A stretch of DNA of 64,000 nt from Butyrivibrio sp. INlla16 (GCF_900104155.1 NZ_FMYB01000013.1:35724-99723); one strand, 5' to 3'; shown: positions 54,404-63,767, counted from the first letter of the stretch. Made by a program: numbers and translations. The notes: generated by a model not told the origin, from the sequence alone.

Positions 54404-56158
54404 ATGGTAAAGAAAATTCTTGGGGAATTACATGAATTCAAACTGCCAAGTATACTTACACCCCTGTGTATGATAGGAGAGGTTATCTGCGAGATGATCA
54501 TCCCCGTCCTCATGGGTAGAATAGTAGACCTTGGAATTAACGGCGCTGACATGAACTACATCATCAGAGTAGGTTTGATGATGATAGTTGTGGCAATTTT
54601 AGGATTGCTCGCAGGTATCGGCGGCGCCTTCTACGGATCTAGGGCATCCACGGGACTTGCCAGAAACCTGCGAAAGAGAATGTTTGATAATATCCAGACC
54701 TTCTCCTTTGCAAATATAGACAAGTTCTCATCATCAGGTCTGGTAACAAGACTTACCACCGATGTTACGAATATTCAGAATGCCTACATGATGATACTCA
54801 GAATGGCAATGAGAGCACCGGCATCGATGATAATTGCTCTTGTTATGTCATTTATTATCTGCCCCAGGCTTGCGCTGGTATACCTGGTTGCGGTTATCTG
54901 CCTTGGAGCTTTCATCATTTTTATCATGAGCAAAGCCACCAAGTATTTCAGAGAAGTATTTGAAAAATATGACAGACTCAATGAGAGCGTACAGGAGAAT
55001 GTATCCGCAATCCGCGTAGTTAAGGCTTATGTTCGCGAGGAGTATGAAAACAGTAAGTTTAAGACAGCCGCTCTTAATATCTATGAGATGTTTGTAAGAG
55101 CAGAGAAGGTTGTAACTTTGAACGGTCCTGTTATGACAGCAACAGTTTATGTTTGCATCCTTCTTATAAGCTGGATGGGTGCTCATATGATCGTTTCAAA
55201 TGAGCTCACTACCGGCGCGATGATGAGTCTTCTCACCTACTGTATGAATATACTGATGAGTCTCATGATGCTCTCAATGATATTTGTTATGGTGACCATG
55301 TCATCTGCCAGCGCAAAGCGTATTGCAGAAGTTATCGATGAGGAGACAAGTATCTCCAATCCCGATCAGCCTGTTATGGAGGTAAAGGACGGAAGTATCA
55401 GATTTGATCATGTTGATTTCGCATATAACACCGAGTCCGAAGAACCTGTACTTAAGGATATCAACCTTGAGATCAAGTCCGGAGAAACCATCGGAATAAT
55501 CGGTGGAACGGGTTCAGCGAAGTCTTCACTTGTTAATCTGATAAGCCGCCTCTACGATGTTGAGAAAGGCAGCGTAAGTGTTGGCGGAATCGACGTAAGA
55601 AAATACGATATGGAAGCCCTTAGAAATCAGGTTTCCGTTGTTTTACAGAAAAACGTGCTGTTTAGCGGAACCATCTATGAGAACCTCCGTTGGGGAGACA
55701 AGGAAGCAACTGATGAAGAAGTAAGGAGAGCCTGCGCATTGGCTTGTGCCGATGAGTTTATAGAAAAAATGCCCGAGGGTTATGATACCTTTATCGAGCA
55801 GGGCGGAACTAATGTTTCAGGTGGACAGAGACAGCGACTTTGTATTGCAAGAGCGCTTCTTAAAAAGCCCAAGATACTTATTCTGGATGACTCCACCAGC
55901 GCTGTTGATACCGCAACAGATGCGAAGATAAGAAAGGCCTTTGCCGAGGAGATCCCGAATACCACAAAGCTTATTATTGCTCAGAGAATATCCAGTGTTC
56001 AGGACTGTGACCGCATTATAGTTATGGATGATGGTAAGGTTGACGGCTTCGGAACACACGAAGAACTCCTTGCAAATAACACGATTTACCGCGAGGTTTA
56101 TGAATCTCAGGTTGGTTCCAGCGGCGACGCTGATTTCGATGAAGGAGGGGATAACTGA
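54404..56158 (+). CDS. ABC exporter subunit with degenerate nucleotide site
   Basis: 584 residues: six-segment exporter domain (about 15-320) and an ATPase domain. Walker A is GGTGSAKSSLVN (Ala in place of the third Gly), signature VSGGQRQRL, Walker B LILDDSTSAVD with Asp in place of the catalytic Glu, and the switch His replaced (IIAQRISS). This is the degenerate half of a heterodimeric type IV exporter; the next gene supplies the catalytic half. Overlaps that gene by one base (TGATG). Confidence 0.93.
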   Translation: MVKKILGELHEFKLPSILTPLCMIGEVICEMIIPVLMGRIVDLGINGADMNYIIRVGLMMIVVAILGLLAGIGGAFYGSRASTGLARNLRKRMFDNIQTFSFANIDKFSSSGLVTRLTTDVTNIQNAYMMILRMAMRAPASMIIALVMSFIICPRLALVYLVAVICLGAFIIFIMSKATKYFREVFEKYDRLNESVQENVSAIRVVKAYVREEYENSKFKTAALNIYEMFVRAEKVVTLNGPVMTATVYVCILLISWMGAHMIVSNELTTGAMMSLLTYCMNILMSLMMLSMIFVMVTMSSASAKRIAEVIDEETSISNPDQPVMEVKDGSIRFDHVDFAYNTESEEPVLKDINLEIKSGETIGIIGGTGSAKSSLVNLISRLYDVEKGSVSVGGIDVRKYDMEALRNQVSVVLQKNVLFSGTIYENLRWGDKEATDEEVRRACALACADEFIEKMPEGYDTFIEQGGTNVSGGQRQRLCIARALLKKPKILILDDSTSAVDTATDAKIRKAFAEEIPNTTKLIIAQRISSVQDCDRIIVMDDGKVDGFGTHEELLANNTIYREVYESQVGSSGDADFDEGGDN

Positions 56159-58098
56159 TGGCAGAAGAAAAAGTTAAAGAGGTACGAGGCCCCGGAAATC
56201 GTCATATGAGAGGCGGCCCGAAACCAAAGATAAAAAATCCCGGCAAGCTTTTCATGAGGCTTATGTCGTATGTATTTAAAGACTATGGAATTCACATGGT
56301 ACTTGTTGTTATCAGTATCATCCTTTCCGTTATAGCGAGCGTTCAGGGAACGATGTTTACCAAGACTCTGATAGATACTTATATCACACCGCTTATCGGT
56401 CAGGCGAACCCGGATTACGGTCCCCTTGCAAAGGCAATCGGAAATGTGATCATTTTCTATGCAATTGGTGTTGTTGCAGCTTTTGTTCAGGCGAGACTGA
56501 TGATTTATGTGGGGCAGGGAACCCTTCGAAATCTTCGAATCGAACTGTTTAACCACATGGAATCTCTTCCGATAAAGTACTTTGATACTCACGCTCACGG
56601 TGACATCATGTCAATATACACCAATGACATTGACACACTCAGACAGATGATCTCCATGAGTATTCCGCAGCTTTTAAACAGTGCGATCACTATTGTCAGC
56701 GTGTTTATTTCAATGATTGTATTAAGTGTTCCGCTTACTATTGTGACACTTATAATGGTTGCACTTATGATTTTCCTGTCTGCAAAGGCAACCGGAGCGT
56801 CAGGTAAAAACTTCGTTGCACAGCAGCAAAATCTTGGTGCGTTAAACGGCTACATCGAGGAGATGATGACAGGCCAGAAGGTTATCAAGGTGTTCTGTCA
56901 TGAAGAGGATACTATAAAGAGATTCGATGAGCTCAATGAGGAGCTTTACCAGAGTGCCTACAAGGCAAATGCTTACTCAGGCATCCTTGGACCGATAAAT
57001 GCACAGCTCGGAAACTTAAGCTACGTTGTATGCGCGATCGTAGGTGGTGCAATAGCTCTTAATCAGTATCTTGGCTTTACAGTAGGAGGACTTGCAAGCT
57101 TCCTTACATTTAACAAGAGCTTTTCAATGCCTATTAACCAGGTGTCCATGCAGTTTAACAGTATTATCATGGCACTTGCAGGAGCTGAGCGTATTTTCAA
57201 TCTTCTTGATGAACAGTCAGAGACAGATGATGGCTATGTAATGCTTGTTAATGCCAAGGAAGAAAACGGACAGATTGTTGAATCTAAGGAATTTACAGGA
57301 CGCTGGGCATGGAAGCACTATCACAAGGCTGAGGGTACAACAACCTTCCAGCCCATGGAAGGCGATGTTACCTTCAATGATGTTGACTTCGGCTACACAG
57401 ATGATAAGATGGTTCTTCACAACATCCTTCTGCACGCAAAGCCGGGACAGAAGGTTGCGCTCGTTGGTTCTACCGGTGCAGGAAAGACCACAATTACAAA
57501 TCTGATAAACCGTTTCTATGATATTCAGGATGGTAAGATCAGATATGATAACATCAACATCAACAAGATTAAGAAACCGGATCTGAGAAAGTCCCTTGGA
57601 ATGGTTCTCCAGGATACACACCTGTTTACGGGAACAGTTGCAGAGAACATACGCTACGGTAAACTCGATGCAACTGATGAAGAGGTTAAGGCAGCAGCCA
57701 AGCTTGCCAATGCACACAGCTTCATCAAGAGACTTCCCGAGGGCTACAATACAATGCTTACAGGCGACGGAGCAAATCTTTCACAGGGTCAGCGCCAGCT
57801 CCTTGCCATCGCAAGAGCGGCAATTGCCAATCCGCCTGTACTTATCCTTGACGAGGCTACGAGCTCCATCGATACCCGTACAGAGAAAATTGTTCAGGAT
57901 GGTATGGACAAGCTGATGCATGGTCGTACAACCTTCGTAATTGCCCACAGACTGTCCACTGTTAAGAACTCAGACTGTATCGTAGTTCTTGAGCAGGGCC
58001 GCATCGTGGAGATGGGTACTCACGACGAACTGCTTGAACTTAAGCAGAGATACTACCAGCTGTATACAGGTAATAAACCGGAAATGGTTACCGCATAA
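56158..58098 (+). CDS. ABC exporter subunit with consensus nucleotide site
   Basis: 646 residues. An N-terminal extension of about 30 basic, Gly-rich residues, six membrane segments (about 45-340), a linker insertion of about 35 residues before the ATPase domain, Walker A GSTGAGKTTI, signature LSQGQRQLL, Walker B LILDEATSSID with catalytic Glu, and switch His VIAHRLS. It partners the preceding subunit. Drug, lipid or peptide export is likely; no substrate gene is linked. GAAGGAGGGG lies before the ATG. Confidence 0.94.
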   Translation: MAEEKVKEVRGPGNRHMRGGPKPKIKNPGKLFMRLMSYVFKDYGIHMVLVVISIILSVIASVQGTMFTKTLIDTYITPLIGQANPDYGPLAKAIGNVIIFYAIGVVAAFVQARLMIYVGQGTLRNLRIELFNHMESLPIKYFDTHAHGDIMSIYTNDIDTLRQMISMSIPQLLNSAITIVSVFISMIVLSVPLTIVTLIMVALMIFLSAKATGASGKNFVAQQQNLGALNGYIEEMMTGQKVIKVFCHEEDTIKRFDELNEELYQSAYKANAYSGILGPINAQLGNLSYVVCAIVGGAIALNQYLGFTVGGLASFLTFNKSFSMPINQVSMQFNSIIMALAGAERIFNLLDEQSETDDGYVMLVNAKEENGQIVESKEFTGRWAWKHYHKAEGTTTFQPMEGDVTFNDVDFGYTDDKMVLHNILLHAKPGQKVALVGSTGAGKTTITNLINRFYDIQDGKIRYDNININKIKKPDLRKSLGMVLQDTHLFTGTVAENIRYGKLDATDEEVKAAAKLANAHSFIKRLPEGYNTMLTGDGANLSQGQRQLLAIARAAIANPPVLILDEATSSIDTRTEKIVQDGMDKLMHGRTTFVIAHRLSTVKNSDCIVVLEQGRIVEMGTHDELLELKQRYYQLYTGNKPEMVTA

Positions 58099-58119
58099 TA
58101 TTATTTAGATATGAAGATG

Positions 58120-58149
58120 GCCGAGCAGTTTTTGCTCGGCTGTTTTTTA
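58120..58149 (+). terminator. Terminator after the ABC exporter
   Basis: GCCGAGCA (58120-58127) and TGCTCGGC (58133-58140), loop GTTTT, followed by TGTTTTTT. Confidence 0.93.
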
Positions 58150-58192
58150 TATGCTAGCAATTATTAGCAATAAAATAAGGATAAAGGTAAAG

Positions 58193-58623
58193 ATTTGTTG
58201 TATGCCAGAAGGGAGAAAGAAGGCCCATGAGGGTCAAATGAAGGCCAATGAGGGTCAAATGAAGGCCAATGAGGGTCAAACGAAGGCCAATGAAAAGGGA
58301 AACAACAAAAAGAGAAGAGATATATTAATTTGTTGAATGATAGAGAAAGGATGTGCAACAAAAGAAGACGTGATATAAAGATTTGTTGTATGCAAAGAAA
58401 GGATAGACAACAAAAGAAGATGTAACGCAATGATTTATTGTTTGCTAAAGAGTAGGCATACAATAAAGTGAGAAGGAAAGTAGAGATTTGTTGCATAGAG
58501 AAAAATGAGGAACAATAAAACGAGAAGAAATACAGAGATTTGTTGCATATAAAGAAATTGCTAACAACAAATCAAAAAGTAAAAATGATATTTGTTGCAT
58601 GGCATAAGTTTATCTATCAATAG
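58193..58623 (+). repeat. Hairpin array 2: seven inverted-repeat units at 52-53 bp period
   Basis: Units start at 58193, 58328, 58381, 58433, 58486, 58538 and 58590. Typical unit: A-TTTGTTG, a 19-20 base purine-rich loop (TATGCAAAGAAAGGAT type), CAACAAA, then about 18 bp before the next. Unit 1 is lengthened by a 21-bp minisatellite in its loop. Unit 4 carries a compensatory double change, TTTATTG with CAATAAA; unit 5 is the G-U intermediate, TTTGTTG with CAATAAA; unit 7 is decayed. Geometry matches array 1 at 14231 although the stems differ. The rest of 58624-58754 contains a near-direct repeat (ATGAAAAGGGCTAC, ATGAAAAAGGGCTAC at 58638-58671) and no gene. Confidence 0.9.
58219..58299 (+). 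repeat. 21-bp minisatellite inside unit 1 of array 2
   Basis: Three 21-bp units start at 58219, 58240 and 58261 (GAAGGCCAATGAGGGTCAAA plus one base), with a partial fourth at 58282-58299. The units differ at one or two positions. It sits in the loop between left arm 58194-58200 and right arm 58303-58309, adding about 83 bp to a normal unit. Confidence 0.93.
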
Positions 58624-58754
58624 CAAAATTATTTATGATATGAAAAGGGCTACATATGAAAAAGGGCTACCAAAGTGGCTAAAAAGCTGATATATTGAAG
58701 AACAGTATGAGAAAAATATAAGGGCTTATGGCTTGGAAATAATAGATTGGGAGG

Positions 58755-60464
58755 ATGAGAAAATTGAGAAGATTTACAAAACTATTTGTTATCTTGGGGA
58801 TAAGTACTCTTATTGCAGGTTGCACTCCTACAGCGCAGGATGGAAGTGTGACAATTTCTGAGGGTAATGATGCAGTAAGCACTGCAGATGATCAGAACGT
58901 AGCCGATGATAGTGCTACTAACGAGGATAATATGAGCACTGAAGATACAGACGCTGCAGATAATACAAGTGATTTAGCTACATCTGAAGATGTCGAAAGC
59001 AAAGAAGATTCTCAAAGTGAAGGAGATGCGGAAGATAAAGAGAACAGTGATAATTCACAGGATGCTGACAATACCGCAGATGAGAAAAATGGCGAATCCG
59101 ATCTCTACGACGCTTTTCTTGTAGGCGACAGCACCCTTAGTTTCGATTACTACATGAATAATGTATTCCAGGATTCCGAGTATCGTTCTTATGTGGATGA
59201 TATTATTTCCTATGTTCCCACAGATAGGGAATACACGCTGAGTGAACTTAGAAATACACTCCAGGGTATTCTCAATAATGATGCGTATTACTTTGCTGGC
59301 GGCGACATTGAAACAATGGAGTATGCCTTCATCGATTGCGGAGCAGATGATGTAAGAGAGATGGCCCTGAAAATGGTAGGACCCTTTGTGGAACCCGGAA
59401 GCGAACTGACTTTGGTAATAAAAGAGCTTGAAGGAAAACTTCAGGTTATATATGCATTTGCATCCTGGTCCAGAAGTCAGACAGATATCTATGAATACGG
59501 CATTATATCCGGAGGAGGAAGTAACGGAGCATCCAACCATGGATGGGATGAAGCTTATATTAATGCTGACGGAAAATATCAGTTTGGCTACTACGAAGAG
59601 CAGGAAATGGACTTCGAGATGTTTGCAAACTACAAAGACCATGCCAATTTTGACTTATCAGATATTGAGGGAAGCATGACTATCTATAATCTTCAGCTTG
59701 AGGAATGGAGCAAAGACAAAAAGATAGAACAGTATTATTCCTTCGAGGTCTATGATAATGAGACCTATGAAACCATGAACATTCCGAATCTCTATACCGA
59801 CAGCAAATACAAAGATGTTGTGGATTCCTTCAAGGATTGTAAGTTTGTATCAATGGATGAACTCTATAAAATCGAAGCAGATAAAATGGAATCCATCGGT
59901 GTTACAGATAAAATCAAGAACGGAAAAATGCCGACCTATAGCAACATAAATCTTTATATGCTTGATAGTAATACTTCAGGGGAGACTGATAATAAGAAAG
60001 CGGAAACAGATAACAAGTCTTCAGAGACTATTGTAGATGATGGCACTCTTCAGTCAGAGCTTGCAAAGGTAGAAGCAAAGTACCAGGAATACGAAAATCT
60101 GGATTGGGCATCCATGCCTCAGCAGCCGGCGAATGTGACTACATATGAGATGTATACCCTTTGGGATGAAGAGCTTAACTCTCTTTGGAGCAGACTCATT
60201 GAAAAGGTAACTCCCGAGGAAAAAGAGGAACTTCTTAATGATCAGCGCGCATGGATTAAGCGTAAGGAAGCAGCTGTTAAGGAAGCGGGAAACGAAGCAC
60301 TCGGCGGAACCCTCCAGCCCCAGCTTGAAAACGGTACAGCCTGCGTCTATACAAGAAAGAGAACCTACTATCTTGCAACTGTTCTTGCAAAGGCACTCGG
60401 CGAGGACTTTGAGATTCCGAGCAAAGTTGAAAAGAGCTATTCAGACGTAGATACGGAACAATAA
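58755..60464 (+). CDS. Lipoprotein with C-terminal DUF1311 (LprI-like) domain
   Basis: 569 residues. Signal peptide with lipobox LIAGC (Cys 22), acidic Asp/Glu/Ser/Asn linker to about residue 115, a central region with FLVGDSTLSFDYYMNNV, and a C-terminal DUF1311 domain (about 440-550) with WDEELNSLWSRLIEKV and DQRAWIKRKEAAVKEAG. DUF1311/LprI proteins include lysozyme inhibitors. The start is uncertain: GGGAGG (58749-58754) abuts ATG 58755, whereas an in-frame TTG at 58764 has ideal spacing. Confidence 0.82.
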   Translation: MRKLRRFTKLFVILGISTLIAGCTPTAQDGSVTISEGNDAVSTADDQNVADDSATNEDNMSTEDTDAADNTSDLATSEDVESKEDSQSEGDAEDKENSDNSQDADNTADEKNGESDLYDAFLVGDSTLSFDYYMNNVFQDSEYRSYVDDIISYVPTDREYTLSELRNTLQGILNNDAYYFAGGDIETMEYAFIDCGADDVREMALKMVGPFVEPGSELTLVIKELEGKLQVIYAFASWSRSQTDIYEYGIISGGGSNGASNHGWDEAYINADGKYQFGYYEEQEMDFEMFANYKDHANFDLSDIEGSMTIYNLQLEEWSKDKKIEQYYSFEVYDNETYETMNIPNLYTDSKYKDVVDSFKDCKFVSMDELYKIEADKMESIGVTDKIKNGKMPTYSNINLYMLDSNTSGETDNKKAETDNKSSETIVDDGTLQSELAKVEAKYQEYENLDWASMPQQPANVTTYEMYTLWDEELNSLWSRLIEKVTPEEKEELLNDQRAWIKRKEAAVKEAGNEALGGTLQPQLENGTACVYTRKRTYYLATVLAKALGEDFEIPSKVEKSYSDVDTEQ

Positions 60465-60501
60465 CAACAAGCTCGAATTTAAACGTGAATATAAAATAAA
60501 A

Positions 60502-60539
60502 AGTAGAAGCGGAGGCATTCAAATGCCTCCGCTTCTACT
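60502..60539 (-). terminator. Terminator for the VanX-type gene
   Basis: AGTAGAAGCGGAGGCATT and AATGCCTCCGCTTCTACT pair over 17-18 bp (60502-60519 / 60522-60539), with a T-rich run on the minus strand beyond 60502. The TAG stop codon of the dipeptidase gene (60535-60537) is inside the right arm. It also suits the converging lipoprotein gene. Confidence 0.9.
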
Positions 60540-61185
60540 CTACCCTCAAATCAAAATATGTATTCGGGTAGGGCTCATTAGCAAGAGTGAAGTGCCACCA
60601 TTCGTTTTCATAAGGCTCAAAGCCGGCATGCAACATGATATCTCGTAATAAGGCGCGGCCTGCGCGCTGAGCATCTGTAAGATCCGGGTGATCATAATGG
60701 CTGATATCACCGAAAAAGTCAAAGTATCCACCCATATCAACATCACATCCGCGGGACATGTCAAAGAGAGTAAGGTCTACAGTGCTTCCCCTGCTGTGAC
60801 CGGAGTGCTCTGCGATAAAGCCGAGCGTAAAGAGTTTTTCCTTAGGCACTTCCGGATAGAAGACTTTCTTCATTCGCTGGTCCTCTAAATCCTTTGCCCA
60901 TCTCACGAAATGATCCACGGCTCTCTGAGGTCTGTAAGCATCATATATCTTAAGACGATACCCCTGATTAATTGCTTCATCACTGGCAGCCTTAAGAGCT
61001 GCAGCAGCTTCCTTTGTCAAAAGAGCTGTCGGCTGAGTGTACCCGTCTATTCTGTCACCTATAAAATTAAAAGTTGAATAGTAACGTATTTCCAGAATTA
61101 CATCACCTGCTACATCAGGAATTTTCACAAAGCCTGATGAATCCTGATTTTCTGAATGATTTTTCATATCTTTCATATCTTTCAT
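60535..61185 (-). CDS. D-alanyl-D-alanine dipeptidase (VanX/DdpX family)
   Basis: 216 residues. The zinc dipeptidase motifs are SGHSRGSTVDLTL (His and Asp ligands), the catalytic Glu and third ligand in ENEWWHF, and YDAYRPQRAVDHFV. It hydrolyses D-Ala-D-Ala. There is no signal peptide, and no vanH, vanA or vanRS genes are present, so this is more likely cell-wall dipeptide salvage than glycopeptide resistance. GGAG six bases before the ATG; the start is followed by a 9-bp triple repeat (ATGAAAGAT). It starts one base after the DUF819 stop. Confidence 0.93.
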   Translation of the reverse strand: MKDMKDMKNHSENQDSSGFVKIPDVAGDVILEIRYYSTFNFIGDRIDGYTQPTALLTKEAAAALKAASDEAINQGYRLKIYDAYRPQRAVDHFVRWAKDLEDQRMKKVFYPEVPKEKLFTLGFIAEHSGHSRGSTVDLTLFDMSRGCDVDMGGYFDFFGDISHYDHPDLTDAQRAGRALLRDIMLHAGFEPYENEWWHFTLANEPYPNTYFDLRVE

Positions 61186-61186
61186 A

Positions 61187-62398
61187 TTAAGCTCCTAAAA
61201 TTGAACCAATAATAATACCAAGCCATGTGCCTATAACATAGCCAAAAGTTCCCACCAGCATACAAGGACCAACCAGCTTTGTCCAACCGAGTGAAATAGC
61301 CATTCCTGCAGCGGTGGTGGGGCCACCGATGTTGGCGTTGGAAGCCAGGATGATGTCCTCGAGATCTATTCGCAATAGTTTACCGAATCCAAAACAGAAA
61401 ATCATATTAAATACCACTAGGATAAAGCAGAACAGTAAGAGTAGAGGCGCGTTCTGAATGATCATGATGATGGAAGCCGGTACACCGATAACGAAGTAGA
61501 ACAGATAGATAAGCCAGGTTCCAATCTCCTTGGCGCCATGCATTTCTTTAGCTTTGCTCTCGAAGCAGGAAGCGAACACCATGGAAACGTTGGTAATCCA
61601 AACATACTGGCTTCCGAAGAAGGTGTTCAGCATCTTTAAAAATCCGTTGCTGTCGGGGATAATTCCCGATAGGAATCCGGCAATAAGTTTTGAAACAGTC
61701 ACAACTATTACTGCGTATGCCAGAGAAGCAGCTATGTCTTTTAATGAGATATCGTGTCGCTCCCAGTAGCTTGCAGCAAGAGTCTCACCTGCCTTATCAG
61801 ATCCGGCCTTTTCCACTTCGTCGATGTGAGGATGAGTGTAATGTTTTTTGAAAAAGGCGCTTGAAGCGATGCCGAGAAGAATCATAAAGTATACTGCCAT
61901 GTTCAGGTTATCTGCCACGGTGGCAGCAGAGATTAGACCTCCGCTGACGTGAAAAGCGTCGGCGACGGCAGTAAAGTTTACTCCTCCGCCAATGTAAGAA
62001 CCGGTCATCATGGCTGCGACTCCGGGGAGCCCTTCCACAAGCCCTGACAAAAGCATTGTTCCAACAAGAGCACCGGCAAAGGTACCGGCGGCACCAACGA
62101 GAAATATCACCATAAATTTGCCGGTTTCCCGCCATATTTTTATGACGTTGGCATCCAGAAGGAGCAGTGGTATCGCCAACGGAACGGCATATCCCCATAC
62201 GATGTCATCAAAGACAGGGGCACTGGTAGGGATAACGCCAAGGTTTGTAAGAACAACTGCTATGAGTAGGGTGATTATGGCGCCGGAGATTCTTGAAGCC
62301 CATTTATATGTCTGTTCAAGATAGATGGCAAGAAAGGTTGAAAAAAACAATATTGATAAAAGTGGCCAGTTATTATCCGGTGATATAAGTGTGTTCAT
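61187..62398 (-). CDS. DUF819 family membrane protein
   Basis: 403 residues with about eleven membrane segments. Motifs MMTGSYIGGGVNFTAVADAF and ASNANIGGPTTAAGMAISLGW are those of DUF819/YjcL proteins, whose gene neighbours and paired GG-T/N motifs suggest a transporter or substrate channel. Function is not established. Here it is in an operon with a D-Ala-D-Ala dipeptidase, suggesting it may carry the dipeptide or a related ligand; this is inference from context. Confidence 0.88.
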   Translation of the reverse strand: MNTLISPDNNWPLLSILFFSTFLAIYLEQTYKWASRISGAIITLLIAVVLTNLGVIPTSAPVFDDIVWGYAVPLAIPLLLLDANVIKIWRETGKFMVIFLVGAAGTFAGALVGTMLLSGLVEGLPGVAAMMTGSYIGGGVNFTAVADAFHVSGGLISAATVADNLNMAVYFMILLGIASSAFFKKHYTHPHIDEVEKAGSDKAGETLAASYWERHDISLKDIAASLAYAVIVVTVSKLIAGFLSGIIPDSNGFLKMLNTFFGSQYVWITNVSMVFASCFESKAKEMHGAKEIGTWLIYLFYFVIGVPASIIMIIQNAPLLLLFCFILVVFNMIFCFGFGKLLRIDLEDIILASNANIGGPTTAAGMAISLGWTKLVGPCMLVGTFGYVIGTWLGIIIGSILGA

Positions 62399-62521
62399 AA
62401 AAATTGTCTCTTTCTATTTTGATATTTTTATTACTGCATATATTTATTATCTAACAAATTTCTATGGATGAATATAGAGATTATTCTTCATTTTAACTCT
62501 TGTTAGGAGGTGGTTCCTTTT

Positions 62522-62968
62522 ATGGTAAAAAAGTTGTCTAATCTATTATTATTATTTGTCGCGTTATCCCTAATAGTTTGTCTTTGTTGTCCAAGCAGTG
62601 TTTATGCAGCATCTAAAGAAGATTAAGCAAAAAATGCAAATTCTTATGTCAAGAGTAGTGCGTCTCCAATGTTTGGAAGAAACGGGTACAAGTGGGATGC
62701 TTCTTATAAGAAGACAGGAAAAGGTTATAAATTTACTGTTAATATGACGGGAGATACCGCACGTGGATATAAAATGTATTCATATTTTCATTCTTATAGC
62801 TATAACCACATAGGAATGCTGATGAACAAACTCTCGAGGAAACTCCGGAGCAATGTACAAAAGAAATACAAATTAAAGAATGCAAATGTAGTAGTTGTAC
62901 TGAAATCAAAAGACGGAAAGATTATAAAGAAATCCCAAAATGGATCCATTGTATATGATAAATACTGA
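62522..62968 (+). pseudogene. Small secreted protein gene interrupted by an in-frame TAA
   Basis: ATG 62522 follows AGGAGGTGG at 62506-62514. Codons 1-34 encode a signal peptide ending in CCPSSVYAASKED, then TAA at 62624-62626. The same frame continues without another stop to 62968, encoding SYVKSSASPMFGRNGYKW, a basic Tyr/Lys-rich domain and KKSQNGSIVYDKY. The start-to-stop distance and smooth continuation show one gene with a single nonsense change. I do not recognise the family. The downstream part could in principle be reinitiated at ATG 62669. Confidence 0.8.
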
Positions 62969-63008
62969 TCATTTGAATTATTGAATAGCAGAAGAAAATA
63001 TATTGAAT

Positions 63009-63044
63009 ATGCCGCCCCAGTAATGGGGTGGCATTGCTTTTGAA
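63009..63044 (+). terminator. Terminator after the interrupted gene
   Basis: ATGCCGCCCCA (63009-63019) and TGGGGTGGCAT (63024-63034), 11 bp with one G-U, followed by TGCTTTTG. The interval 63045-63240 has no gene I can support; AAGGAGG for the next gene is at 63230-63236. Confidence 0.8.
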
Positions 63045-63240
63045 CTGAATTCTTCCCGCATTGCTAAATGTTTACAGGAAAAAAAGATAATGTTTATACA
63101 CATTTAAGAAAAACCAATAAGGCGCATTGCTATAATATTCATAAGAATCTGTTTTCGGGAAAAAGTAGCTGTTTTACTGTGCATTATCAATTTGAAACAG
63201 TTAATACTATTGCTTTATCCCGCTCTGGAAGGAGGTCCTT

Positions 63241-63675
63241 ATGCAGAATAAAACCGGTACAAGATTTTTGAATTATCTGTCATGTCTGATGCTTTCAATT
63301 ATTGCCGCGTTTATTTTTTTACCGGCAGGAAAGGTCTATGCAGATGGTGAAGAGCTTTGGGTTAATGGTATACAAGTATCGGAAGCTAATGCCGAAAATG
63401 TTTTAGGAGATCCCCATACTCCGCATGATGTTATCTATAGTGCAGGTGCTAACACACTGTATCTAAATAACAATGTTGAGATTACTCAGGGGCATTCAAT
63501 GCCATTTACGGATGGGTCAAATAAGACTATCGGAATTGCCAGCAGTCTTTCTACATTGGATATTGTCGGGAGTGCGACAATATCCGGCTGTGACATCGGA
63601 ATAGGTATGATGGGCAACGAAGCTTATCGAATAGAAGGAACTGAAACCGGTATTGTTATAACCCTAAAGTCGTAA
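63241..63675 (+). CDS. Truncated secreted surface-protein N-terminus
   Basis: 144 residues from ATG 63241 (GGAAGGAGG upstream). Signal peptide (hydrophobic about 16-30, cleavage after VYA), then EELWVNGIQVSEANAENVLGD and YSAGANTLYLNNNVEI. This opening is typical of large secreted proteins with beta-helix or carbohydrate-binding repeats, in which the strand repeats continue for hundreds of residues. Here the frame stops at TLKS, so the gene is probably a 3'-truncated remnant, perhaps from the mobile element beginning just downstream. Confidence 0.6.
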   Translation: MQNKTGTRFLNYLSCLMLSIIAAFIFLPAGKVYADGEELWVNGIQVSEANAENVLGDPHTPHDVIYSAGANTLYLNNNVEITQGHSMPFTDGSNKTIGIASSLSTLDIVGSATISGCDIGIGMMGNEAYRIEGTETGIVITLKS

Positions 63676-63767
63676 ATTAGATACTCAAAACGATTATTTA
63701 CTCATTTTTATTGCTTGGCCATATGGCGCAAATCCTTGAAAATACTGACATTTAAGCGCTTTTTGTA

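Noticed and set aside
58164..58496. Minus-strand 110-codon frame with HWPSFDP repeats
   Set aside because: The repeat is just the complement of the 21-bp minisatellite; no start signals and no continuation.
60535..61185. Vancomycin resistance cluster
   Set aside because: Only a VanX-type dipeptidase is present; there is no vanH, vanA or two-component system.
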